Assembly: GCF_958295425.1 (NCBI RefSeq)
Contig: NC_081136.1
Span: 18,909,890-18,973,889, forward strand
Length of the DNA: 64,000 nucleotides
Direction: 5' to 3'
Source of the DNA: Solea solea
Taxonomy: Eukaryota; Chordata; Actinopteri; Pleuronectiformes; Soleidae
A program made the translations under genes and the position numbers. Each line of letters opens with the position of its first letter. The stretch's first letter is position 1. The notes below the pieces were generated by a model. That model worked only from the letters and a program-made list of their open reading frames with translations. It did not search any database and was not told the origin of the DNA. Of this stretch, positions 45,732 to 56,410 are shown one piece after another.

Positions 45732-45738
45732 GAACCCT
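45708..45738. repeat. 31-bp hairpin at the LINE 5' edge
   Basis: AGGGTTC and GCAAC pair with GTTGC and GAACCCT around an AAG loop, with one 2-base internal mismatch. It lies at the 5' side of the L2-type LINE, directly before the ATT microsatellite. Confidence 0.8.
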
Positions 45739-45753
45739 CTTGAAACTGGAAGG

Positions 45754-45756
<3 letters not shown>

Positions 45757-45792
<36 letters not shown>
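45757..45792. repeat. (ATT)n microsatellite
   Basis: About 12 ATT units run uninterrupted between the LINE 5' edge and unrelated sequence. Confidence 0.95.
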
Positions 45793-45793
<1 letters not shown>

Positions 45794-46079
45794 CCCCAAA
45801 TTAATCACATTTTTGAAGCCTTTCCCATACCCCAAAACTGACAGATTTTTGTGACCGCATCAATCCTGGTGTAAATTTACATCTGAAAAAGGTTTCTAAC
45901 ATTACTACTAGGGCTGCCAAATGATAAAATATGGAGAATTTCACATAAATTGCAGTGAAACAATAATGCTATTTTAATTATGTTCATATGAATGTTATGA
46001 TGCATCTAAAGGAAATGCATCATGCAGAGGGCCTTTGTGTCCAATCAACAGTCTAACTTGCATTCCTCTCATTATCACG

Positions 46080-47603
46080 TCAAGGGTTTCACCATGAGCC
46101 TGAAAACATAAAGACAAAAACACACATCTTAACTGACTGACTTAAACATCACTGCTATTCTAATAGATAAAGGCTACAAATGTCTTTGAAATTAGTTAGT
46201 TAGTTAGTTATTAGTGAGTGTTGTCATTGCCTTTCTGCATGTTCATTGTTAAGCCCAAATAATAAAACAAACCAACAGTTATTTTTGCCACTAGGTGGAG
46301 CTACACTGAGAGAAATGTACTGCATTGAAATTTTCTCTATTTCTCAAAAATGTAGTATATTCTGATTTTAAGTACGAATAAGAATGTTATATACATTGCA
46401 TTTGAAATGAAATAATGATTATTATAGACTATGCATAAAACAGCTACATGAACATGGACAGAAACTTCGGGACACACCTCTTAACTAGCATGTAACACGT
46501 GGTAAATAATAATAAAAATAATCTAGGCTGTAGCTACTTTACTGATATATTGATATACTATGCTAAGCTATTTTAAAAAGTAGCCTAATGTGATAAGTTA
46601 GCATTGCATTATTTAAACAATATATATTATACAAACAATATAAGTCTGGATATTTTATTACATATTGGTTAAGATTACATTTTCAAGACACACAAAAAAC
46701 ACAAATATGATTGCAACATTAAGTGCATAGTTTGACTACCTAAAACAACAAAATACAGGATTTCTATGCTGTACTCGGTTGGCAAAGGATTACCTGTCTC
46801 TCACTAAACAATGCAGGCCATCTGTCCATGACTGCAGAAATGAGTGGCTCGTCCCCAATGATCTCTTGTCTTCGCTGGGAGAATGTTGCAGTCATCAATT
46901 CATCGAGGAGTTGCAAATCTGGCTCCCAAAGCATGGTCTCACGATCCTTCTCTGATTTAACAGTAGTTTGTCCATCAGGTGGCTCTGGTAAGTAGTGGAT
47001 CTCTCCTGAACCCGGCTCCCTGAGACAAGGGTGCTTTGCAACAAGAGCTTTGGCTACGCCTTCTAAATTGTCTTTACTTAGATAGCAAGTGATTTTGGTT
47101 ATGCTATCAGCCAGTCTGTCCAGTATTTCACTCTTCACACTCTTTGAGATGACCATCATGGCTCCATCCTTGGCATAGGCATTATTTGCTACCCTCAGCT
47201 GAAACTTAACGTCATGGGAGAAATCTGGAATAACAAAGGGATCAGGCCATTCTGAAGAATCACCACTACTAGGGGGATCAGGGCTTGCACTATTCTGGGA
47301 TCTAAGGCTTGCAGTATCTAATGTCGAGTCAGAAACTGGTTCAGAAAACGTGAACAGAACTTTTAGTGTGGCTCGTTCAGTTGGACGGTCCTTGATGTCT
47401 GTCAAATTGCAGAGCTCATTCCCAAAGTCTGGATCTTTAAACTGTAAAAGGAACTTCCCATGAAGGCCCAGAGTGTTGCGCAGTACTACACATAGCTCAT
47501 CAACTAAAGGGGGAACATTCTGTAGGGTGACACGTCTTATTTCCTGAGGTGAGACGATGACTTTCGCCAAGAACTGAAACACAGTGAACAAAAACGAAAA
47601 CAC
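46080..47603 (-). pseudogene. Gene 2 (SAMD3-like) of the two-gene element, copy B
   Basis: After a TGTGTTTCAG splice acceptor (about 47580) the exon reads LAKVIVSPQEIRRVTLQNVP and LCVVLRNTLGLHGKFLLQF, then DPDFGNELCNLTDIKDRPTE. A serine-rich stretch, WPDPFVIPDFSHDVKFQLRV, VKSEILDRLADSITKI and ALVAKHPCLREPGSGEIHYL follow. It ends MDRWPALFSERQ at a GTAATC donor (about 46790). That donor lies at the same codon as in copy A. A GWYGWKHSIKF-type segment present in copy A is missing here. A likely downstream exon is AHGETLDVIMRGMQVRLLIG (about 46105). The family is common in fish and usually auto-named SAMD3-like. The role is unknown. Confidence 0.7.
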
Positions 47604-47903
47604 TTAATTAAACAGTATGAATCTTAAAGAAGCTGTAAATGGAGGTAAAACAGCAGAGAGATTACAACAGATAGGGAGAGTGAATTCAGAGATCAGGTAG
47701 CCATTTCTACACTACATCTTTATAAAGCAAATAATTGTTTGTTGATACATTTTGGGGCTGAGTGTCATAACCTTTAAAGTGCAGTTTATATCATGTTATG
47801 TGGTCCAAAGATAAAGAGTTTGTTTAAATTTATGACAAACCACCCCAATCAAATATTACCTTAATGTGACATGAATGTCCTTGGAGTGACGATCAGCTTT
47901 TCT

Positions 47904-49330
47904 TCAAGGGTATGCAGCAAGAGGAATGTAGTCATTCAGACGGTCGGGATCAATGACCACAATTGTTACAGGATCCCTTCTGGCGAGCTGGTAACTAGTG
48001 AGATGCTCCTGGAAGGTCACTGTGAATAGTTCCATAATGAATGATATATAACCATCCACTACACAGATCTCCAATACTCTCCCAAAATCTGGCAGTCCAC
48101 ACGTCTGTCCAACTGAGAGTACCATGCCTTTAGAATATTTTGTCCGATTCAAGTAAACAATGGAGGTGAGTGAAACAGAGTCCAGACCTTCCAGACCTTG
48201 TAGGTAGCACAGGGATTCTGTTGTGAATGAGGAGCTTGATAACACCTCCTCCAACAGTGGAAGAAATCTCAGAAGTGCCAAGTTCTCGTGTCCGTTGCCA
48301 CCAATTGTTCCTTTTTTTGAAAAGTTTGTTTGTATTGTCTGAGGCCTGTTAGTTTTGTCAGAAAACTGAAAAGGAAATGATGCTATTCTATCATTAAGGT
48401 CATTCAATGTGAAATACTTTTTAGCAATAAGATCTGAAAGACATATGCATAGTTCCACAGGTACAATTCCCTCCACTACATCGGGCAGAATTTCAGGTGG
48501 AAAACCTTTTGCAGGATGAAAGTGGGCAAGTCTGCTTAAAGGACAGTCTCTCTTCAAACCATGAACACATGAGGCATTAGTTGTGTTAAGAACATTAACG
48601 GCTTCATCAAACCATTCTGGTGTTCTCAAAGTAAATGCCCCGCTTCTGACATCATGATGCTGAATATCTTTAAGATTAGATAAAGTTAAATTTCTCCACG
48701 TTTAAAGACTCTTTTACATTACATTACATAACATGTCATTTAGCAGACACTTTTATCCAAAGCGACTTACAATGGGTATGAGTACAATCAGCCAGTACAA
48801 TCAGTACAATTGCGACTATGATGTCACTGAGCCACTCCACCCCTCCCTTGTTGGATACTCTTGGTATCCAGCAAGGGAGTGTGCACCTAAGTTGTCTGCC
48901 GACACATACAAAACAGTACCTTTGACACAAGACCCAAGTGTATTTACAAATACACCAGTCATCTCTAAATGCTGAAGGTCTCTAATCAGAGGCTCCAAAA
49001 CTTTGCTGTAAGTCTTACGGGTAAGTTAGCTATCACCCAATATATACCACACAACTTATGTTTCTTTTTTTGTAGTTCCCAATGGATTACAGATTTCAAA
49101 ATCATCAATGTATAAGCCAAGAGCTATGCCTAATACTTCAGCAAAAAGTTTGTTTTCTTTGACGTATTCACCATCTTGAAATGAGCAGTGAAATGAGTTC
49201 AGTTTGGGTTTGAAATGTGTTCAAACTGTCTTGATAAATACAGACAAGGCCTGAACACCTCCGGTGATGTCCATGATGCTCTTCATAATGCTGTATTATT
49301 TTTCCTTGGCCACTGGAGGAGAAGGCACAA
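47904..49330 (-). pseudogene. Gene 1 (Tnp2-like transposase) of the two-gene element, copy B
   Basis: Segments in order: ENKLFAEVLGIALGLYIDDF leading into EICNPLG (49165-49080), GIYWVIANLPVRL (about 49050) and a deletion. EPLIRDLQHLEMTGVFVNTL and VLYVSADNLGAHSLAGYQE (48998-48845) follow, then a fish repeat inserted at 48715-48845. FTLRTPEWFDEAVNVLNTTN, LPDVVEGIVPVELCICLSDL and KKGTIGGNGHENLALLRFLP come next, ending with MVLSVGQTCGLPDFGRVLEI. An internal deletion has removed the PKHHF...RFExKH part that copies A and C show, so the putative catalytic glutamate is lost. The stop is at about 47904. Gene 2 follows about 300 bases downstream on the same strand. Confidence 0.7.
48715..48845. repeat. 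Fish dispersed repeat (TTACA run plus TAGCAGACxC motif)
   Basis: It contains a TTACATTACATTACATAACA run (48715 on), followed by TAGCAGACACTTTTATCCAA. This is the same arrangement as at 1097-1150, with one G-to-A change in the motif. It interrupts the gene 1 frame of copy B after HSLAGYQE. Confidence 0.75.
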
Positions 49331-49339
49331 AACTTACAT

Positions 49340-50236
49340 TTCCACATGAACTAGACGTGCTTGAATTCTGTGAACAGAAAAATGTAAAATTAAATTAACA
49401 TAACATTTATTTAAGCAAGCAAGTGGTTAAGAACAGTTATCTATTAACTATATTAAAAAAAAAACAAAAAAAACAACAACTATAAACCAATATTCCACAT
49501 GTTATTTTCAGTTATTTGGATTACGTTTAGCTAACACTTATGCAGTATTATTAACAACCCTGCAAGAATAACCTTTATGGTGGTTAAAATATTCAAGTAG
49601 TGTTGCTGTTAATTTTGAAGACTGTAAATTGTGATGTTGAATATTACATTATAAACTGAATATAAAACAAAAACACAAATCAATATCATCCAATTCATCA
49701 GTAGTGCCAACAACTAGCTAACATGAGTTAAGTAGGCTCTAAACCCCTGTTGATAATGATTAGTTAAGCATTTAATGTCCTATCCTTCCTTTCCTACCTC
49801 TCTGACTCAACATTAAAATAAATATATTTTACAATCTGCTCTACCCTTGTACCATGACAGATCCTCTCCTCTGTCATCAGCCTGCTCCTCTGTCAACCAA
49901 AGTAATAATTCAACTGTTCTCAGAAACTTAACGTTAGTAAAAACTATATTTATATCTATAAATGACGTTCATTTTCAGTTAATTCATCAAATTGCAAGCT
50001 TTATCTGTTTGTGTAAAACATATGGGAGGGGCAGCGGGTTGACAGGGGAGGGTGTGGTCCGGACCTTTTTAACAGGTGTTTGAAAAGGTCCTCGTACCTC
50101 TCTGGAGGAGTTTGTCTATTTTAAAATAATTCAGTCTATTACAGGAGCCATAGGTGCCGATTTATATTTTTGCCCGTGGGTGCCCAAATTATATAAATAC
50201 CATCATATAAAGATCATGTCATTTTGACTCTTTAGG
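49340..50236. other. No gene; upstream flank of copy B
   Basis: AT-rich sequence with an A-rich run at about 49455-49482. It should contain the 5' end of copy B, but no CACT-type terminus was recognised. Confidence 0.4.
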
Positions 50237-50390
50237 CAGTGGTGGACTGGGACAAAAATTCAGGCCGTGAATTTGATGCCATTCCAGGCCACCCTTCTCA
50301 TGCAGACCACCATACCTCTAGTTGTGTATTCTAACCCTATTTGATAGTTAAAAGAAATTAGTGTAATTATTTGGCTCAATGGTCACCACA

Positions 50391-50433
<43 letters not shown>

Positions 50434-50735
50434 TTCTCTGTGTATACATATATATTCATTGATTGATTTTATATTATTAATGATTGCACACACAACCCAG
50501 AAAGACAGGTGTCTGTGAACACAGCCTGTAAAGTTTATAGTTGTACTATATAGAGCTTGTATATATTATAATGATAGTCAAACTATCATTTATGGTGCAG
50601 AATTACAATAAAGAAAACTGCCACAAAGCTACAGCCTAATAGATTAAGAGTAAACAAAAAAGCTACCTGTATTTAATTATGATTTATTATTTCAGCGTGC
50701 ATAAACTATTCTGTAGTGGCTCAAACATGCAACAA
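50237..50735. mobile_element. hAT-like MITE, partial; contains (CA)n
   Basis: It begins CAGTGGTGGACTGGGAC and matches the first part and interior of the complete element at 57348-58399, including ACCACCATACCTCTAGTTGT and TAGAGCTTGTATATATTATA. A (CA)n microsatellite (about 50393-50428) lies inside it but not in the other copy. Similarity stops near 50735, so the right end is missing or diverged. Confidence 0.75.
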
Positions 50736-50739
50736 AATC

Positions 50740-52895
50740 ATACACGTTCACCACTTGTCACTTCGGTCGTGTTGCTCCGCCTCAGTTTGCAGGCTGTTGT
50801 CAGGTCTCTTTCCGCATGTCGAAGTAGTCCTTGATCATTTACTACAAAGTGTCTGTATTTCGATTGGAACTCGATATATCTGCAGTGTTTAAATTATTCT
50901 GTTCATGCTTCAGCCTTGCCATGAATTAAAGAAGACAATTAAACTCAAAAGTCCTCACAAATATTAATTTTGTAGCTCCCATTGGCCCATTCCCGCTTTT
51001 TCCCCAGCGCCCCGCCCCCCCATCAGATAACTTTGAAACGCAAGTTCAATCAACACATATTGATCTGATAAAAGTTTCAAATAGTCAACACAATTAATAA
51101 CAGTAAATTTTACTTTTTAAAACTCACGCAGATGAGTTCAAAATCCAAAACTTCAGAGCTCTTTGTGTTAAAGAGAGGAAGTAAGTGGACTTAACTAAAT
51201 GGGGCTGTCCTGTTTGACAGTGCAGGCGCTCACAGTGGAGGTCACAAATCACATGACACAGGAGCCAAAAACCTTCCTCAAAATGCAGAAGAAGGGTTAC
51301 AAAGACTCCTGCGCTGACTTTTCTGTTCCATAATGGTCAAACCTCAATGTCATTGAGGAAAAAGAACTACAGAAAAACTTCCCTATCTGTCAGATGTTGC
51401 ACACAGTGGTGGGTGATGTACAAATACAACGATCATCATACAATTTATATTCCAGATAAATGAAGAAGTAATATAAAAATCCCTAAATCAGCATGAAACA
51501 TATGATGCAGGGAATGGAAAATGCATACACAAAAATCATACTAATCACACATAAACGCATTATTGCAAAATGTCTTTCACATAATCATATTCACTTCAAC
51601 TCATGCACTGTCCGTGCAGTGGAGAGTCGCCAACCATGGAGAGGTTACTAGCACATACGATGCATGGTGGCACGGAATCCATCGGTGGAGCTTCTCTTTT
51701 CTGTCTCATGATGTGAGACATTACTATTTATTACTATTTTTTTTTATTGATCATTTGCACAAGTAGAACTATAAGGCGGCAAGGCAAGGCATTACATTGG
51801 AAATTAAAACAAAATCAATTAAAAAATAAATGACAGAAATTAAAACAATTTAAAATATTAAACAACTTAAAATCAAGCAGACACAAATGCCTTCATCTGT
51901 CCTGTGTTTGCCCTCCCTTATTTGTCCCTGATGTGAAAATGAAATAAGTCACAGGGCTTATACTCCAACTCAGCTCGAGTCTCCAAGACACGAGCTGGTC
52001 CCCTGAGACTCATTTCATCTAATCAGTCCCTCATTTTTATAACTCAGAGAAACACTGAACAGATAAAGCACCTGTCAACTGAAAATTAATAAAACATTGG
52101 AATGTAAGGTTATTGGTACATTTTCTGAAATTAATAGCAAACTACTGACCAGCAACACACCTTTCACTTTTATTGGCATTGTTTTGTTTTGGTTTCAGTT
52201 TAGTGAATAGATCCTACAAGGAAGAGGATCTGATTAAAATTTTAAATTCTCAGTCCAAGTCAAAATTTAAAATAAATATTTCATGTTTCCATCTCTATAA
52301 TATCACTATGTTAACACTCTTTGTCAAACTGAACTGATTATAACATATCTTCAAGAAATTCACTTTAATTGTGCTAAATGCTCGTCTGCTTCTCTGGATA
52401 TTAAAACATGAAAACAAAAAAATACTTTCCTTGGATTGATCTGATTAAAATACAAGCTCTTGAAAAAAATAAACCTGAAATATCTAAGTATGCTTTTAAT
52501 ATTCTTATTCTTATTATTTATTTAATTATTTATGTTCTTCTTTTCATGGCTGGTCTGAGATTAGTTAATTGAAAAGTGGTATAAGGACAGTTGGTATTAA
52601 GTGCTTTCACATTGTCATACAATTCACAAGTATTGTAATAAATTATGATAAATCATTTTTTGGCACAGATATACAGTACTATCTTTAAAAAATAAAGCAA
52701 TGACTTTTCTTATTAAATCTCCAACAACAAAATAATAATAATTTAGTTTGGTTTGTTTTCTTCTTGAAATAAAAACTAAATAGATCAACATACATTCCTC
52801 AAAATCAATAACTGAATATAACCAAACTTAAAATGTTAAAAACAAAACAAAAATAGTTCAACAATAACAATATACTTTTTAAAAAAGAAGAAGAA
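50740..52895. other. Long AT-rich interval without recognised genes
   Basis: No coding family was recognised. The 67-codon frame at 51563-51766 is unremarkable. The part next to 52900 may be the 3' untranslated region of the LINE remnant there. A short inverted pair CAGCTCG/CGAGCTG sits at 51970-51997. Confidence 0.4.
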
Positions 52896-52907
52896 AAAAA
52901 ACGATTT

Positions 52908-53090
52908 CATGTTAAGGCTTTTGTTAAACGTAATAGAGAGCCACATAATTTTACCTTATTTTTGAGGTCATTCCATAGTTTGACTCTCCACACGGAAACA
53001 CATCTATAATTGGCATTTGTTCTTACTTTACAATTTTCAAATATAACCAACCCTGTTTGATTATAATTTCCTTCTCTTATTTTTAAATAT
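52908..53090 (-). pseudogene. LINE ORF2 C-terminal tail
   Basis: A 60-codon frame without a start reads YLKIREGNYNQTGL, then CKVRTNANYRCVSVWRVKLW and NDLKNKVKLCGSLLR, ending at TGA (52908-52910). VRT...CVSVxxVKLWNxL is the usual end of ORF2 in several fish LINEs. Sequence up to about 53180 may continue it upstream. Confidence 0.55.
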
Positions 53091-53185
53091 ACTTTGAATA
53101 CAGGTAGAAAGGCTTCTGTTCACAACTCTTCTATATGATATCTTCAAACTTAGACGAGAGATCTTATGAAAACATAATTTTAGGT

Positions 53186-53327
53186 TAAAGGTCATCATCA
53201 TCATCAGTCAGTCATCATCTACCGCTTTATCCTCCACTAGAGGGTCGTGGGGGGTGCTGTGCCAATCTCAGCTACATCGGGTGATAGGCGGGGTACACCC
53301 TGGACGGTTCGCCAGTCCATCGCAGGG

Positions 53328-53376
<49 letters not shown>

Positions 53377-53590
53377 TAGAGACAAACAACCATTCAATCT
53401 CACACTCACTCCTATGGTCAATTTAGAGTGTCCAATTTACCTAATCCCCACATTGCATGTTTTTGGACTGTGGGAGGAAGCCGGAGAACCCGAAGAGAAC
53501 CCACGCACACGGGGAGAACATGCAAACTCCATGTTGAACCCGGGTCTTCTCGCTGCAAGGCAAGCGTACTAACCACTACACCACCGTGTG
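53186..53590 (-). mobile_element. tRNA-derived SINE with Rex3/RTE-like tail
   Basis: On the minus strand the element starts with a tRNA-like head: TGGTGTAGTGGTTAGTACGC (A-box region, about 53584-53565) and GGGTTCAAC (B box, about 53541-53533). The body contains the widespread fish motif GGCTTCCTCCCACAGTCCAA. The end is GATAAAGCGGTAGATGATGA followed by more GATGA units. A (CA)n run interrupts it at 53329-53374. Its last 50 bases resemble the 3' end of the Rex3 copy at 19410-19460, suggesting that an RTE enzyme moved it. Confidence 0.7.
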
Positions 53591-53599
53591 GTGGTAAAA

Positions 53600-55950
53600 T
53601 GTGCAAAAAAAATAGTGCAATAATAAAGGAATGGCATAAAGGAGTGCAATGGCATAATGGATCTCATGGAGAGACAATGTGCATTTGTGCAAATGAGAAG
53701 TCAGTTGTTTTTTTTTTACAGAGAGTTGTTGTAAGTCCTGATGGCTGATGGCAGGAATGACTTCCTGAATCTGTCCTTGTGACAGCAGAGCTGTCTGAAT
53801 CTCTTAATCTCTTGGAGAATGTGCTCTCCTGGGCCTGAAGGATGTGGTGGACAGGATGATCAGGGTTATCCATGATGGAAAGCAGTTTATTCAGCATCCT
53901 CCTCTCCACCACTGTTTCCACGGTGTCCTGTTTGCAGCCAATGATGGAGCCGGCCTTCTTTATCAGTTTGTTGAGTTTGTTAGTTTCACCGGCTCCAATG
54001 CTGCTCCCCCAGCACACCACAGCAAAGAACAGTGCACTGGCCGCAACAGACTGGTAAAATAACTCCAACATCTTGCTGCATACATAAAAGGATCGCAACC
54101 TCCTCAGACAGAAGAGCCTGCTCGTCCCCTTCCTGTACATAGCACTGGTGTTAGCCTTCCAGTCCAGGCAGTTGTTCAGTCTCACACCTAGGAATTGTAG
54201 TCCTCCACCATCTCTACTTCCTCCCCCAGCACCCTCAATGGTTGCAGAGCTGTCCTCTTCCTCCTAAAGTCCACCACCATCTCCTTGGTCTTGGTCACAT
54301 TCAGAATCAGGTGGTTCTCACTGGCCCACTTCACATAGTCAGCTACCACTGTCCTGTACTCCCCCTCCTGTCCATCCCTTATACACCCCACCACCGCAGA
54401 GTCATCGGAGAACTTCTGCAAGTGGCATGACACAGAGTCATATTGAAAGTCCAAGGTGTATATGGTGAACAGGAATGGGGACAGCACAGTTCCCTGTGGG
54501 GCTCCTACATCACTAACCACCACATCAGACAAACCACAACCCAGTCGGACAAACTGTGGGCTGCCTGTCAGGTAATCAGTGATCCAGGAGATGGTGGTCA
54601 TGTCCACCCCCACCCCCCACAACTTCTCCCCCAGTAACAGTGGCTGGATGGTGTTGAAAGCACTGGAGAAATCAAAGAAAGTGATTCTCGCAGGGCCTCC
54701 AGCACCATCCAGGTGAGACTGAGCTTGATGCAGCAGATAGATGAGGGCGTCATCTACCCCCAGATTGGGCTGATAAGCAAATTGAAGCGGGTCCAGTGAG
54801 GACTTTACCTGTGGTCTGAGGTGGGCCAAGACCAGCCGCTCCAGCCCCTTCATCACATGGCACGTCAGAGCCACTGGGCGGTAGTCCCTGGGTTCACATG
54901 ATGATGATGACATTGTCGTGGGGACAGGAACCAAGCATGATGTCTTCCACAGCGCTGGGACCATCCCCTGTTGGAGGCTCAGGTTGAAGAGGTGCTGCAG
55001 GGTCACAGCCAGCTGGGTAGCACATGCCCTCAGTAGCCTGTGAGCTGAACCTGTTGAAGAAGAGGTTCAGCTGGTTAGCCCTCTCAACGGAGCCCTCTGT
55101 CGGTTTCTCCTTCACGTTGAATCCAGTGATGGTCTTCATTCTGGACCACACCTCCCTCATGTCATTCTGTTGGAGTTTGGACTCCAACTTCCTCCTGTAG
55201 GTGTCTTTGCTCTGCCTCAGCATCTCTTTAAGGTCACGCTGTACCTTTCTCAGCTCCACCTGGTCCCCATGTCTGAAGGCCTCTTTCTTTTTGTTGAGGA
55301 GAGTCTTCAGATCTCTGGTAATCCAAGGTTTGTTGTTGGGAAAGAAATGGACAGTCCGGGCAGGGAGAACCGTGTGTTCACAGAACCTGATGTAATATGT
55401 GATGCAGTCTGTCATGGAGATGATGTCCTCCCCATGTGGCAAGCAGAGCACATCCAAATCAGTAGACTCAAAGCAGTCCTGCAGACCCATGTCAGCCTCC
55501 TGTGTACTCCTTCTCACTGAGCGGGTGGCAACAGGAAGCCTCTTCACTACAGGGACATACCTGGGAGTCAGCTGGACCAAGTTGTGATCAGACAAGCCAA
55601 GGGGGGGAAGGGCAGTGGCTGTGTATGCATCCCTAGCATTTGCATACAAAAGGTCAATTGTTTATTGTCTCTGGTGGGGCAGTCGACATATTGGTGGAAG
55701 TTTGGTAAAACAGAGTCCAGGTTGGTGTGGTTAAAATCCCCAGTGATGGTGATAAATGCAGTGGGATGCAGTGTGTCTGTCTGGACACAGCAGAGTGGAC
55801 ACCGTCTACTGCTGCCACTGCATCAGCTGAGGGAGGGATGTAGACAGCCACAACAATCACGGAGGTGTATTCCCTGGGGAGGTAGTATGGGCACATTCCC
55901 ACAACCAAAAGTTTCATGTCCGGGCTACACAGAACTGTACTGACCAACCA
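53600..55950 (-). mobile_element. APE-type LINE (L2/CR1/Rex1-like), 5'-truncated
   Basis: From 55950 the minus strand carries the end of the endonuclease, the connector, the RT and the C-terminus, with only a few frame breaks. The 5' truncation is near 55950. It abuts the 3' flank of gene 2 copy C. It is related to the LINE at 30.5-33.3 kb. Confidence 0.82.
53664..55930 (-). pseudogene. LINE ORF2: endonuclease end, reverse transcriptase, C-terminus
   Basis: Pieces: CPYYLPREYTSVIVVAVYIP (55900), a frame break, and LPPLGLSDHNLVQLTPRYVP (55600). FFPNNKPWITRDLKTLLNKK and NDMREVWSRMKTITGFN follow, then a break near 54900. The RT has PRDYRPVALTCHVMKGLERL, DPLQFAYQPNLGVDDALIYL, FFDFSSAFNTIQP, GAPQGTVLSPFLFTIYTLDF and the catalytic block LQKFSDDSAVVG (about 54405). 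FSDD replaces FADD. NHLILNVTKTKEMVVDFRRK follows, then a break near 54187. The C-terminus reads FYQSVAASALFFAVVCWGSS and NPDHPVHHILQAQES. Relatively few breaks suggest moderate age. Confidence 0.82.
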
Positions 55951-56410
55951 AAAACAAACAAATAACTTGCCTCTCCAAGAATTTATTAACCTCAAATGAG
56001 TGAGTAAACAAAAAATCTGTCAAATAATGACACTGATGATTACAGCTGAAAATAGAAATGGACCAAGACAGAAATGTCATTTCTCAACATAGTGTACATA
56101 TTCGTATCATGTACTCCTCAAAACAAAATTGTGTTATTTTCTAACATACATAATCATGACTTGACACCCTCTTTCCTCTGAAGGGAAGGTCAACGTTAAA
56201 GGAACCTGTGCGTGTTAGAATGACACTTAATGGCCAATGCCTTCTGCCTTTGAGGCTGCAAGTATCTGTGTGTGTACCGAAATCCAATGAGTAGGACTAA
56301 CATGGACCCTTGATCATGACATAGCATAACATCATAACATGAAATTGATCAAAACAACGGTCCCTGGGTTATTTTCACAAGTACACACCACAAACAAACT
56401 CTGCTGATGC

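Larger units (their letters stand above)
40836..45755 (-). mobile_element. Near full-length L2-type LINE
   Basis: The 3' end is at 40836 (minus strand ends ...TTTGGCGCTATACAAATAAA followed by AATTG units). The 3' untranslated region runs to about 42970, with a MITE in it, and ORF2 pieces run to 45731. The order endonuclease, connector, RT and 3' region is complete, so this is the fullest LINE in the window. Frameshifts break ORF2 into five frames. Short scraps of the same family flank the Rex3 at 19385 and 22050. Confidence 0.85.

Noticed and set aside
46080..47603. Host SAMD3 gene
   Set aside because: The same protein type occurs three times in this window, each time downstream of gene 1 and damaged, which fits a mobile element better than a host locus.
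53533..53588. tRNA gene on the minus strand
   Set aside because: A and B boxes are present but continue into a SINE body with a GATGA tail, so this is a tRNA-derived SINE head.
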